From Xiphias gladius (taxonomy: Eukaryota; Chordata; Actinopteri; Istiophoriformes; Xiphiidae), in NCBI RefSeq assembly GCF_016859285.1, contig NC_053417.1, positions 20,910,206 to 20,974,205 on the forward strand: 64,000 nucleotides of DNA, in the 5' to 3' direction. Below are positions 12,985 to 64,000 of this stretch, piece after piece. The position numbers were made by a program, and so were the translations under genes. The notes beneath the pieces are model-generated. The model searched no databases and had not been told where the DNA came from. It worked only from the letters and a program-made list of their open reading frames with translations. Numbering within the stretch: position 1 is the first letter of the stretch; each line of letters starts with the position of its first letter.

Positions 12985-13200
12985 CAGTGGTTCCCAATCT
13001 AGGGGTCAGGTCCCCTCCAAGGGGTCACAAGATAAATCTGAGGGGTTGCGATGTTCTGCAACACAAATTTGTATTTATTATGATGACTTCCCAAATCTTC
13101 TCTTTCTTGTAAGATTTTGATTAATTTTACCTCTTTGGGCCTCAAACAACTATTTAATTGAAACCATCTGAGAAGTTTACAAAAGAGAATGTTTCATTGG
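12985..13200 (+). repeat. Dispersed repeat (family R2), plus orientation
   Basis: Starts 'cagtggttcccaatctagg' and runs to 'gaaaccatctgagaagttta'. A related copy in the opposite orientation lies at about 49385-49665. The start motif is typical of short non-autonomous elements in fish, but the family is not identified. Confidence 0.6.
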
Positions 13201-14094
13201 TGGAACTAAAAACAGAGACAGCTGAAACTAGACAAGACCCCACAAGTACACAGTTGGTTCTTTTGGGGTTTTTTTTTTTTTTGGAAGATTGGAAAAATAA
13301 GTTTAATCTTTAACGCTGTTTTATTTCACAAGGTTTTGGTTTGTTTTAAATGTAAAATCTTTTTCTGTAAAGTTACCAGTAAACACATAAAAAGTAACAC
13401 AATATTGAAATACTCAAGGTTCAGTACGAGTACATCAAAACTGTATTTAAATACAGTTCTTGAGTTTATGTACTCAGTTACATTCCACTTGTACAATTAC
13501 CAAAGCTAGATCAATATCAACTGATGAAAGACTAGGGATTCAACTGAATGCTATCTCTCCCTTTTGTTAGACATGGGCTCTGCAAGTGGAAGGTTATGGA
13601 CAAAATCGCTACAGGCAGACTGAGGCCTTTATCAGTATAGATTGTTTTCCCCCATGGACTCTCTCTTGCTTAGTCATTGTCTATCCCCACCTGCTTGTCA
13701 CAGCAAGAGCCCTCAAGAAACCTGAAAACTAATTAAAAGGTGGTGCTTGTTAGGTCTAAAAATACCCAGAATTTTTGTGTAAACAACACGACTCATTCCA
13801 ATTAAAGACAAACCAGCACGTTGCCCTTTTATGATTCAAATTTGTTTTTCCCAGCAATCTATATGATTCACAAGAGGAAACAACAGGCCAAAAACCATTT
13901 CCCTGGGGATCATGCCATAATGCATGTCAAAACCAGTTAAGAGCCTTTCAGTCTGGCTGGTGCTGTTTTGGATCAGGGCAGGTAAATCTCAACAGATTGT
14001 GTCAAAGGTCAATATTTCTCAGACGCATTGGGAGTATAACAATACATTTGCTCGGTCTGTGTCTTAAAATACTTACCATTGAAATGGATATGTT

Positions 14095-14300
14095 CAGTGA
14101 TGGAATGTAAAAAAAAAAAAAAATTTAAATACTATATTTAAGAACAATTTTGAGGTACGTGTACTTGAGCATTTATATTTTAAATATTTAACTTTATATT
14201 TCTAATCCATTACTTTTCATAGGCAAATATTGTAAGTTTTTACTTGACTACATTTATCAGACAGCTGTAGTTACTATGCAGATTAAAAATTTACATACAA
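14095..14300. repeat. Dispersed repeat (family R3)
   Basis: Contains 'caattttgaggtacgtgtac', 'ttttacttgactacatttat' and 'cagctgtagttac'. A second copy at about 49115-49370 shares 'acaattttgag' and the ordered motifs. Non-coding interspersed repeat. Confidence 0.5.
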
Positions 14301-14844
14301 AACATATGATTATTTTATAAAATATGAATTGTTATGGATCACCTACCAAAATACTTAATAAGCAGCTTAATCACTATACTTTTATTTTTGTAAAATGTTT
14401 GAATGGACTCTTCATGTAGTATTCTTATATTGTAGTATCATTGTTTTTATTTAAGGATGTGAAATCTTCGCCAAACACTGGACATATTAATCACATATAT
14501 TAAAAAGCATTAGAAAACACCTTTTATGTCTATATTTATCTCCAGTTGGTGGTTCTTGCATTGCACCAAGGTGACATAAAATCAAGCTGTACTGTTAAAC
14601 CTTTTAATGATATTGCTTCTGAAGAGACACCAGTCTCTCTGGCAAACTAGAACTCCTAAAACGTGTTCTCCACCTGTGTAAAGGACACTTTTTAATTGCA
14701 CCGCTGAAAAATGATAAACCAGAGTTTGATTAGATCCCACAAACAGAATAGTAATCACTGTTTATAAAGTAACAGGTTTGGATACTGCTCACATAGCAAT
14801 CAATCAATCCAAATATCGATGACAAAATCAGACTTAATACAAAT

Positions 14845-15372
14845 TTAAAAAGGTATGTCATTTTATTGACTTTAAACAAGCTATCTTTTATCAGCAGAGT
14901 AACATAAAAGCCAGATCAAGGTTACTGTACTGACACTATGGCTATGTTAAAAAACAAAGAAACAAAAACTGTACATTTTCTGTACAAAACATCTCTATTT
15001 CCAAATAGAAATGCACACTGAGTTTAATTTACAGGTGATCAATTAAGTTTAAGAGGCATTTAGTCCTAATCAAATAACAAAAATAAATGCATTTACTTTG
15101 AACACAAGACAGAACTAAAACATAACTAACTCAAATACCTCTGAGCATTTCCATATCAAGCTACAATGTCTGATCTTGCATTGCTTTGACTGTAGATCAT
15201 GTTGAAATCTGAACAAGACATGGACAACCACTTTCATTGCGAAAAATACATTCAGTGTGTGTTATGCTGTAGTATCTCTATCCAATGTGATTATACTAAG
15301 TATTTTTGCAGGTCTAATTCAGCAGCCTTACTGTCCTGAGGGGCCCATGTGTTATGATTTTTTGCCTTGTCT
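14845..15372 (-). other. dido1: dido1 3' UTR with poly(A) signal
   Basis: Downstream of the TAG stop on the minus strand. The first good AATAAA (TTTATT on plus, 14862-14867) lies about 510 bases after the stop. No exon-like sequence is seen. Confidence 0.5.
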
Positions 15373-48070
<32,698 letters not shown>

Positions 48071-49384
48071 AGGTAACAAGGCTGTCAAAACACAGAGGAT
48101 ATAATTTGTTACTATACAATCTTAAAGTAACATTAACTATTGGTAAATTGGATTAGCCTTAATGAAGAAAACAAAGGTACCTCTACAACCAATGAGGACA
48201 TTCAAAGTGTCACTTCACTTGTCTCTCCATGTATCTGGGTAAATTAGGGAGGGAAAATGAACCAAAGCATTCACAGTAGCTTATGGGTGATTATTAATCC
48301 ACAAACACATGGTTTAAGAAATACTGCCTGCTGTGAGTGATGGCACTTATGGCCAGTCATTCCATTTTGAAAGTTTAATTTAAAAAAATAAACTATATTC
48401 AAAAACTCGTACCTGTAATACATGCACATATGCTCTCAATTGCTATTTCATTAGAGACATCAACCTAAATCTAATGGGGTCTAATAGACCATCCCCTGTA
48501 ATAAATCATACCTTAATAAAAGTTATATTTCGTTTTTGTTGACACTGCTTCAGAGAAGTTTTGATGCAACTACTGCTGAACTGTTTTTACTTTAAAGTCA
48601 ACAATTCAACAGGATTTTTTCAACCAACACTGAGCATTTATTGTAGGACTGTTGGATTAGACTTTGCATTTGTTTTTAGTAGATATACCTTGTAAACTGG
48701 TAACTGAGTGTATATTCACATTTATAAGCCTTGACCATGTACAGATTGACCTCTTAGAGGACATGGTGGTTATTTTTCACTATTTTCTGGCATTTTATTC
48801 ACTGAACAATTTATTGATTATTGAAGAAACTAATTGTCAGATGTATTGATAATCAAAATAAGTGTTGGTTACAGCCTTACAGTTCTCCTATGATGGAATA
48901 CGACTATCTTAGCAAGGTTTTCTTTGTGTTAATTGCTTGGCACAGAAAAAAAACTGAAGACATTTGATAAAACACAACATTACAGCAAATGAGCAACAAA
49001 TATAAAGTGAAATAACAGAACTACATTTTGATACAGAGTCCCTCTACATGACCAGGGCCACAAGATGGAGGATGAATGGGAAAGGTTAAACAGTTGGGTT
49101 TGATCAAATTAATGACACTGACTAACTGTAACAAAGTATATTTATTCAAGTACTGTAATGAAGTACAATTTTGAGTTACTTGTGTTTTGCTTGAATATTC
49201 CAATTTTGTTCTACTTTATACCTCTACCAAATACAGTTTAGAGGAAAATATTGTATTTTTTACCCCACTAAATTTTTCTAACACCTATAGCTACTTCAAA
49301 ACTACTATTACTTTCCAAAATAAGATTTTACATTTAAAAAAAATATAAACTTATAAAATACAACACATTTAAAGATTAAATCAG

Positions 49385-49665
49385 TGTTTCCCAACCATGC
49401 ACCTTGTCACTTTTGAGGTGTCTAAAAATTGTTAGCAGTACAGCAAAGGAGAGATTTCCCTTCTAAACTTCTCAGATGGTTTCATTTAAATAACTTTTGT
49501 GGCCTAAAAATGTAAAATCATCCAATATTTCACAGAGAGAAAAGATTAGAGAACAATTTTTAAACTTTTGTGTTGCATAACTTTAGTTTTTTTCTTCTGT
49601 CCTACCATCTCATGACCCTTCAGATTTAAACTGTGACCCTTTGCAGGGGCCTGACTCCTAGGTTC
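49385..49665 (-). repeat. Dispersed repeat R2, inverted copy
   Basis: Contains 'cttctcagatggtttcattt' and 'aacttttgtggcctaaa', the reverse complement of strings at 13120-13200. Confidence 0.6.
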
Positions 49666-50615
49666 AAAGCAAACTAGACACTTACCCAACCTCAACCCGC
49701 TACAACACTAAAATGCTACTTGTGTATTGACACATTAGTATTAACAACTTAAAAATATCATTTATAATGGTATATCACTCAAAGGGGTTTTTTTGCAGAA
49801 AAAGTACTTTTACTTTCATACTTACTGTACATTTTGCTGATAATATTTCTGTTCTTTTGCATAAGTATAATTTTGAACACAGGTCTTTCCATTGTTATAG
49901 AGTATATTTAGACTGTTGTTACTTTCACTTAAGTAAAAAATCTGAATGCTTCCTCCACCACTGGTGTTGACAGTACGTTATTCTGCTGTTGTGTCAAGAC
50001 CTAGATTTGCACATATTTGCTTTATTATTTTCAATTATTTTCATTATCAATTAATCTGCCATTTTTTTCTAGATTTAATCTTGATTAATCTATTAGTCTA
50101 TGATTTTTTTTTTTATAATAAAGTAAAGCAATTGTGAAAAAATGCCATTTACAACAGCTTGGAGCTCAAGTGAATGTCTTCAATTTACTTATTTTGTCTG
50201 ACCAACAGTCAAAAAACCCAGAGGTACTTAAGTGTATGTCATACTCTCAGTTGTCAGTTTTATTAGTAGGTACACCTAGGTAAAACTAATGCAGTCTAAT
50301 ACAACAGTCTGGTAATAAATCCTACTGTCATGAATGCTGCAATGTTCAGTTTTTGTAAAAACTATCGCTCTTGAATTATTAGAAACACCTCTCAGTATAA
50401 TGCAGTTCAAGAGTAGTTGAATCAAAACTTCTCTAAAGCAGTGTCATAAAAAACTAAACATGATGACCTTTATTAAAGTATTAGGGGGGCATTGTATTAG
50501 ACCCCTTTAGTTTCAGGTCGGTGGCCTTAATGAAATAGCGATTGAATGCATTTGAACATGTATTAGAGGAATGAGCATCCATCCTAATGATAGATAATAT
50601 TAAACGCTGAAGTCA

Positions 50616-50810
50616 GTTTATTAGGTACACCTAGCTAAAACTAATGCAGTCTAATCCAACAAAAATGAATATCATTCAGTTGGATCAACACCTCCCTAAC
50701 ACAGTTTGAACAAAACTAAACATTATAACCTTCATGAAAGTAAGATTTATTGCTGGGCTGTTGTATTAGACTGTATTAGTTTTAGCTAGGTGTACCTAAT
50801 AAACTGACAA
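50616..50810. mobile_element. Short MITE with about 45-bp inverted ends
   Basis: Left end cagtttattaggtacaccta and right end taggtgtacctaataaactg are inverted repeats, extended by 'gctaaaactaatgcagtcta' and its mirror. A second left-end copy starts near 50253, so the whole 50250-50810 block may be nested or tandem insertions of one family. Confidence 0.75.
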
Positions 50811-51418
50811 ATGAGTGCATATGACAAAGAAAAGCTGTAAATCCTCACATTTGAGAAGCTTAAACCAGAATTTTTTTTTATTTTATTTTTTGGCATTTTT
50901 GCTTTTAAAAAATGACTGAAACAACTGGTCGATTATCAAAATAATCACCGATCGACTAATCGGTGCAGCTCTACATCTGTTATGTTTGGTGTCAATACAG
51001 TGAAATCGACCTAGAACAAATGGTTTATTTATTCAGAGACTGATCAACAGGAATGAGAAGTGGGTGGGCTACCCACAATGTCCCTGCTCTCTATATTTAA
51101 CTAATATTCGTTAGCTAAACAGAAACGAAACGACAGGCCTCACTAATTTCACTATCAGACACCAGTCGGCTGTAAAAGCGCAGAAAAGAAACGCCTTTGC
51201 AAACACTAAAAGGTTTTTCTGTAGAGGGGGAAGAGGAGTCTTGTTTCTGGTGGCGACCGACATTGTTCTTTAGAGCTAGTTTAGCTAACCGCTAGCTTCT
51301 ACACTACCTGGTACTAAAAGCAATACACTGGGAAGCTAATAGTCTCCAAAGATACCAGCACAAAAGTCAAATGTCGCACGCTTGTACACCGACACTGTGA
51401 GGAAAACAGGAATCATAC

Positions 51419-51515
51419 CTTCAGTATAAACGACAATTTTCCAGTTACGGTTGGATTCGCTCGGCTAGCTAGCTAGCTAGCACAGCCTTCCATTTTCTCT
51501 GCAGTGCTGAGACGT
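51419..51515 (-). other. dido1: dido1 non-coding exon 1
   Basis: Inferred from a donor GTATGA (51418-51413) after ACTGAAG, upstream of the first coding exon and just downstream of a promoter motif. It contains a six-codon upstream frame (ATG at 51493-51491) that stops within a CTAG repeat at about 51465-51480. The start site is not visible. Confidence 0.55.
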
Positions 51516-51518
51516 AAA

Positions 51519-51528
51519 TCTCGCGAGA
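51519..51528. promoter_or_regulatory. dido1: TCTCGCGAGA palindrome, dido1 promoter
   Basis: A perfect 10-bp TCTCGCGAGA, immediately upstream of inferred exon 1. This motif drives many CpG-island housekeeping promoters in vertebrates and is bound by BANP. Seen here directly; its use is inferred. Confidence 0.75.
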
Positions 51529-51529
51529 A

Positions 51530-52930
51530 GTTGTCACGGGCTGAAAGCACCGTGGTTACAATATCTGTTAATCTTTTATCGTTTTTATTTATATTTTATT
51601 GAATATTTTTTGTTTCTGTGCAAAAAAAAAATTCCCAATAAAATTGTCCAACTTTTCACAAGCCAGCTCTTTTAGCCTGGACTTAAGTATTTAACCACAT
51701 ACTTTACATAGAAAGTAATGATAAATAATAAAACAACAGTTTTCACCGTTTTATCGCTCACGGTTTGACAATGAAATCGTCTTTTTAGGTCAGTTGGTAA
51801 ATAAAAATAGTGTGATACTGTCATATTCAGGATTCCTTCACAAGTATCCCAGTCACACCATACTAACATTGTTATTAGAGCTGCAACTACTTCTACCTCT
51901 ACTTTTTATTATTGATCAATCTGCAAATTGTTTTGCCGATTGATTGTTGTGTCTGTAACATGCCAGAAAACAGTGAAAATTATTATTTCCAATAGACCAA
52001 GGCGACGTCTTCAAATGTCTTATTTTTCTGACCAGCAGTCCAAAACCCAAACTTATTCAGTTTACTATCATGTTTGACAAAGAAACGCATCAAATCCTCA
52101 TATTTGATTTTCTGATGCAAAACTCTTATGGTCTTCTATTCTGGGTGATATGCTGTGAAAAAAAGGTTTGCTGTATCCAACAGAAATACTACACTAGCAA
52201 TTAAGTTAATGAAGTGTCCTTCAAGGTTTTACGTTGGATTTACCCAGAAAACAGGGTTGGAAAGATTTAGACCTAATATAGATTAAGTTTACGATTTTTG
52301 TAATTCAGACAGAGAAACACTTCTTCATTTCACTGGGTTTACTCATTAATTTATGGATAGATGTGCAGCATTTTCTCAGTAGGAAAAATGGGAACTAATG
52401 TGCAGATTGATGCATTTGATGTGATATTGTGTCTTGTGGTTAGCGGGATAGAAGTGAATATTTCCTTCGTCATACAGTTGCTGATCATTCTGGGTATATT
52501 TCCACATCCACAAACGTCCATAAATGAACTGAAGCAGTAGGGCACCTCAATTAAAGATGTGAAGATCAAAAAGCTGAGAAGACTTTTAATATTTTAATTG
52601 AATATAATTTAATTTGAATTTTAAAATTAATATCAATTAAGGATCCTCAGTGGATTAATGGACTAGTTTTTGTTCAACTATTGGGGTACATCTTTGTTGT
52701 AAATGGAGTCAAAAAAGAAAAAAACAAAACAAAAGGAAAATACTGTGGTTTCCTGTTCATTGATCTACATCCAAAGTTGATCAGTGATCTTTTGAGTTTT
52801 TTGATTTCTGACACTATAAAAGAATCAAGGTACAATGGGCACGTTATGTTAATCTGAGTGAATTATGTTCTATATTCATGATGAAGTTTGATTTCTCACC
52901 ACTTTGAGGACAAATTAAACCAATAGACCT
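51530..52930. other. Intergenic region between dido1 and zmynd8
   Basis: AT-rich with an R1 repeat copy at about 51880-52110 ('accagcagtccaaaacccaa'). No exon and no divergent gene are visible upstream of the dido1 promoter, where human has GID8. Confidence 0.6.
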
Positions 52931-54002
52931 CAAACTGATCAGACCATTTTTATTTCTGCTTCACAAGTCCATATATTGTATGTACAATATGTAAACAAGA
53001 ACGAGACACAAGCTCAAACATACATGCTCACAGGAAATAATATCCAGCCAAAATGCAGTTTCTATTTATACCCACCCAGTTCTTAGACACAGTCTGACCA
53101 GGATTTACATCAGCTTTGGAAAACTGGCTAAACAGAGACTTCGCTCAGCGCTGACATTCATGTGAAGTAATTTATTTTCAAATAACTTTTTTTTTTTTTT
53201 TTTAAAGACACATAGAAATGTGATTTCATTAAACATACTATAAAAACATATAACACTATAAATATTGTTCAGTTATCTTCTTACAAAACCTTTGTACAGT
53301 TTAAATTTTGTAGTTATTTTTAATAAATCACAGATATTTTTATGTAGGCCTATACAATGTGGAACAATACAAAACTGGTATGAGCCAAAAATGTCACTGC
53401 TGACATGAAAAGGAAATGGCTGAAGACATGTTTAAACTTGCATTACTCAAAATACCTCATTTGACATGAGGACATGGTTTAAAAAAATAAAGATGAAACT
53501 TGCATAACTCAAAAATGCCTCTGATGGCACCATGATAAATGAGTATCAAGTGCTGACAGCTGTTTCAATTTTTTTGTCCCATGATATGGAGAGCAATCAA
53601 CAAAATAAAACCACCATGACGTACTTAAGAGCAGCATTGAAAGTGATAACGTAGAAAATATTCTGTGGGATGATACAATCTTGCTCAGACAGGAAACAAA
53701 GTGGTAACAGAGCTATAGCATAAAACTACGGTGTGAAAACATACAGACTCACATTTTATTTTTCAAGACAGACTACTTTCACATGATGAATCCACCTCAA
53801 CGCAGGTTTGTGGAAACTGTGAATGAGGGATAACCAAAAATGTCAGCCAAGCAGATGTACATGTGGGAATGGAAAAATCAGAGTGATTTGCCACAGAGGT
53901 GCAGGCCTTCGAGCACCAAGTTTAACGCCACGTTTGACGCCACAAGCCCTACAGTGGGGCCTTGCAAAATCTGCGTTTGAGAGAGTTTGTGTAGCGTAGC
54001 AG
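52930..54002 (-). other. zmynd8: zmynd8 3' UTR
   Basis: Downstream of the TAA. Minus-strand AATAAA signals lie at 53760-53755, 53176-53171 and 52954-52949, so the UTR may be about 250 to 1070 bases. No coding signal. Confidence 0.5.
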
Positions 54003-62446
<8,444 letters not shown>

Positions 62447-62597
62447 TCAATATTTCTAAAGTTGTTATAAAGTAATAACAAATTCTGTCTATTTAATAAC
62501 ATTTCATTTGTTTTTAGCCAAAACCCTAGAAGATGAAGCCATTTGATTTGAAAAGAAGAAATGTTTGACTAATTAAACTATAATGAAAGGTCCATAT

Positions 62598-63725
62598 TGA
62601 AGAACCAACTGCAGCAGAAGTCAGTACACCCATCATTACTGAAATTACATTTTTTAATTTTTTATATATCCGCCTTTATTTTTGACAACAGATTCGATTC
62701 TCCTGGACATGAATGATACCAGTCTTGCACAAATCTGTGGAGAGATGTTCTACTATGCTTTTGCTTCTCTTGGCTGGAGGGTTTTATTCTTCTTCCTTCT
62801 GCTTTACTTGACCAGTAAGACTTGACTAATTTTTTTCCCTTCTTTAACATTCTTTCAAAATTCTTGTCATGTTGGAAAATTCCTCCCCTGCCAAGCTTCT
62901 CCAGACTAGGAGTCATCTTTTCATTCAGTAATTGGGTGTACAAACTTGCATTCATAGTGCCATCTATAAATGTGAACTCCCCTACAACGTTTGTGATAGT
63001 CCTGGCCAGATCCACACTAAACATGCTGGAGCCCATCTGATCCAAACAATTTTATTTGGGTTTCATCTGACCAAAGAATGTGCAGCCAACATTCATCAGG
63101 CCTCTTTTCACATTGACTTCATGAATGCCCTTCAAAGTGTCTGATCAGTCACTGAAACACCAGAGATGATCCTTGTGCCAAATCAGAAGCACTTACCAGT
63201 CTGTTTTTCAACACAAGGTTGTGTAAATAGCAAATTTTTCAAGGACATCTACTGCACCTTCTGTTATTGGTAGTATGGCTCTATCTATGACTGCTGCGAC
63301 TGTGTTACAGCTTATGTTCAGTAGCCTACTGATTTGATTTGCCTACTCTCTCCCATCTTTGTGAAATCTCACAATCTGGTTTCATACTTGTTCAGGAAAC
63401 CTCTTACCATGTGGAGCCATGTTACATTAGACACAATCCAGATCAAAACTGAGAAAGCTGTGGTGTTCACCCCCCCCTACACCTGTTCATGCAGTTAGCC
63501 TTAGTCAAAATCAAAGGTGTACCCTCTTTTTTTGCTTTGAGGTTGCTCTTTGAGGACTGCATTTTCATTGCAGGCTATCTAACCGTTTAGTTTGAAATTA
63601 TACAGAAAATCATATACCCTGCACTTTAAATTTAAAATAATAGTGTTTTTGTAAGATGACAGTTTAGAATAATTTAACATTTTAGTGACATTGCACAGGG
63701 GTGTACTCAGTTTTGTTGTCTACTG
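62598..63725 (-). mobile_element. Inactive Tc1-like transposon in zmynd8 intron
   Basis: Left end carries gtcagtacaccc and right end gggtgtactca, inverted. The minus-strand transposase starts at about 63420 (MAPHGKRFPEQV) but meets a stop at once. The catalytic part (MTPSLEKLGRGGIFQHD) is readable at 63045-62662 with frameshifts around it. Typical length for the superfamily (about 1.1 kb). Confidence 0.75.
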
Positions 63726-64000
63726 TATGTGAACTATCTAAACATCTGGTAATGTGAGTTTCAGCTGTGAGTCAAACTAAACTAGCCCAACAGGCTTTAG
63801 GGTGTGAGCTTAAGCATAGCTCATCTTTCACCTGAGAGTAAACACAATGCATGACATGGTCCTCTGGTAAGTACCCAACTGGTATGTTACTGATGCTATA
63901 TTATTGATAAATAGAAGCTGATGCATCTGGTTTTCACAGCGCAAGGTGAGGATGTTTCACAGTCCAATCACTCAGCACCACATTAAACAAGCAGGTAATA
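63726..64000 (-). other. zmynd8: zmynd8 intron to window edge
   Basis: No exon or repeat recognised. Confidence 0.5.

Larger units (their letters stand above)
12320..14840. other. Intergenic region between tcfl5 and dido1
   Basis: No open frame here looks like an exon. The stretch is made largely of dispersed repeats. Fragments of a common teleost repeat built on 'aagtac', 'gtactt' and 'ttactc' strings occur at about 12520-12600, 13390-13500 and 14095-14300. A second family lies at 12985-13200. The remainder is AT-rich single-copy-looking DNA. Confidence 0.6.
48082..51418 (-). other. dido1: dido1 first intron
   Basis: Non-coding and AT-rich. Mostly dispersed repeats: R3 at about 49115-49370, R2 at 49385-49665, R1 at 50020-50220 and 50820-50980, and an inverted-repeat element at 50245-50815. 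No exon seen. Confidence 0.6.

Overview
The window is nuclear DNA from a ray-finned (teleost, probably acanthomorph) fish. It is AT-rich, with small exons, short GT-AG introns and many dispersed repeats of kinds common in such fish. It holds four protein-coding genes that I can recognise from their translated exons. From left to right they are col9a3 (+, 3' half), tcfl5 (-), dido1 (-) and zmynd8 (-, all but the 5' end). I assembled exons by hand so that reading phase is kept across every junction and the total is divisible by three. The sums are 1041 coding bases for the col9a3 part, 1359 for tcfl5, 11760 for dido1 and 3246 for the zmynd8 part.

Layout: 31-6155 holds thirteen col9a3 exons (end of COL2, NC2, COL1, NC1). 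6156-7858 is the tail-to-tail gap with both 3' UTRs. 7859-11669 is the tcfl5 coding region (bHLH factor), with a non-coding first exon and CpG-rich promoter near 12170-12320. 12320-14840 is repeat-rich intergenic DNA. 14845-51520 is dido1: its 7.7 kb last exon lies at 15373-23033, the SPOC and TFIIS-like exons at 24964-28527, a 17 kb repeat-filled intron at 28528-45453, and the PHD and N-terminal exons at 45454-48070. A non-coding exon 1 and promoter lie near 51419-51528. 51530-52930 is intergenic. 52930-62245 is zmynd8 (PHD, bromodomain, PWWP, MYND), and 62246-64000 is one of its introns, with a dead Tc1-like transposon.

The gene order col9a3-tcfl5-dido1 matches human 20q13.33. zmynd8 beside dido1 does not, since human ZMYND8 lies elsewhere on 20q. 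Two of the genes encode chromatin readers of histone tails (dido1, zmynd8), one a germline-type bHLH factor (tcfl5) and one a cartilage collagen chain. I see no evidence that they act as one system; they look like an ordinary vertebrate synteny block.

The least ordinary features are these: a very long DIDO3-type C-terminus (about 3919 residues in total against about 2240 in human) containing a degenerate 27-residue/81-bp repeat; two GC-AG introns; a TCTCGCGAGA promoter palindrome; and a weak candidate for a nested plus-strand gene inside the dido1 intron. I found no CRISPR array, tRNA gene or rRNA gene, and no clearly new system.
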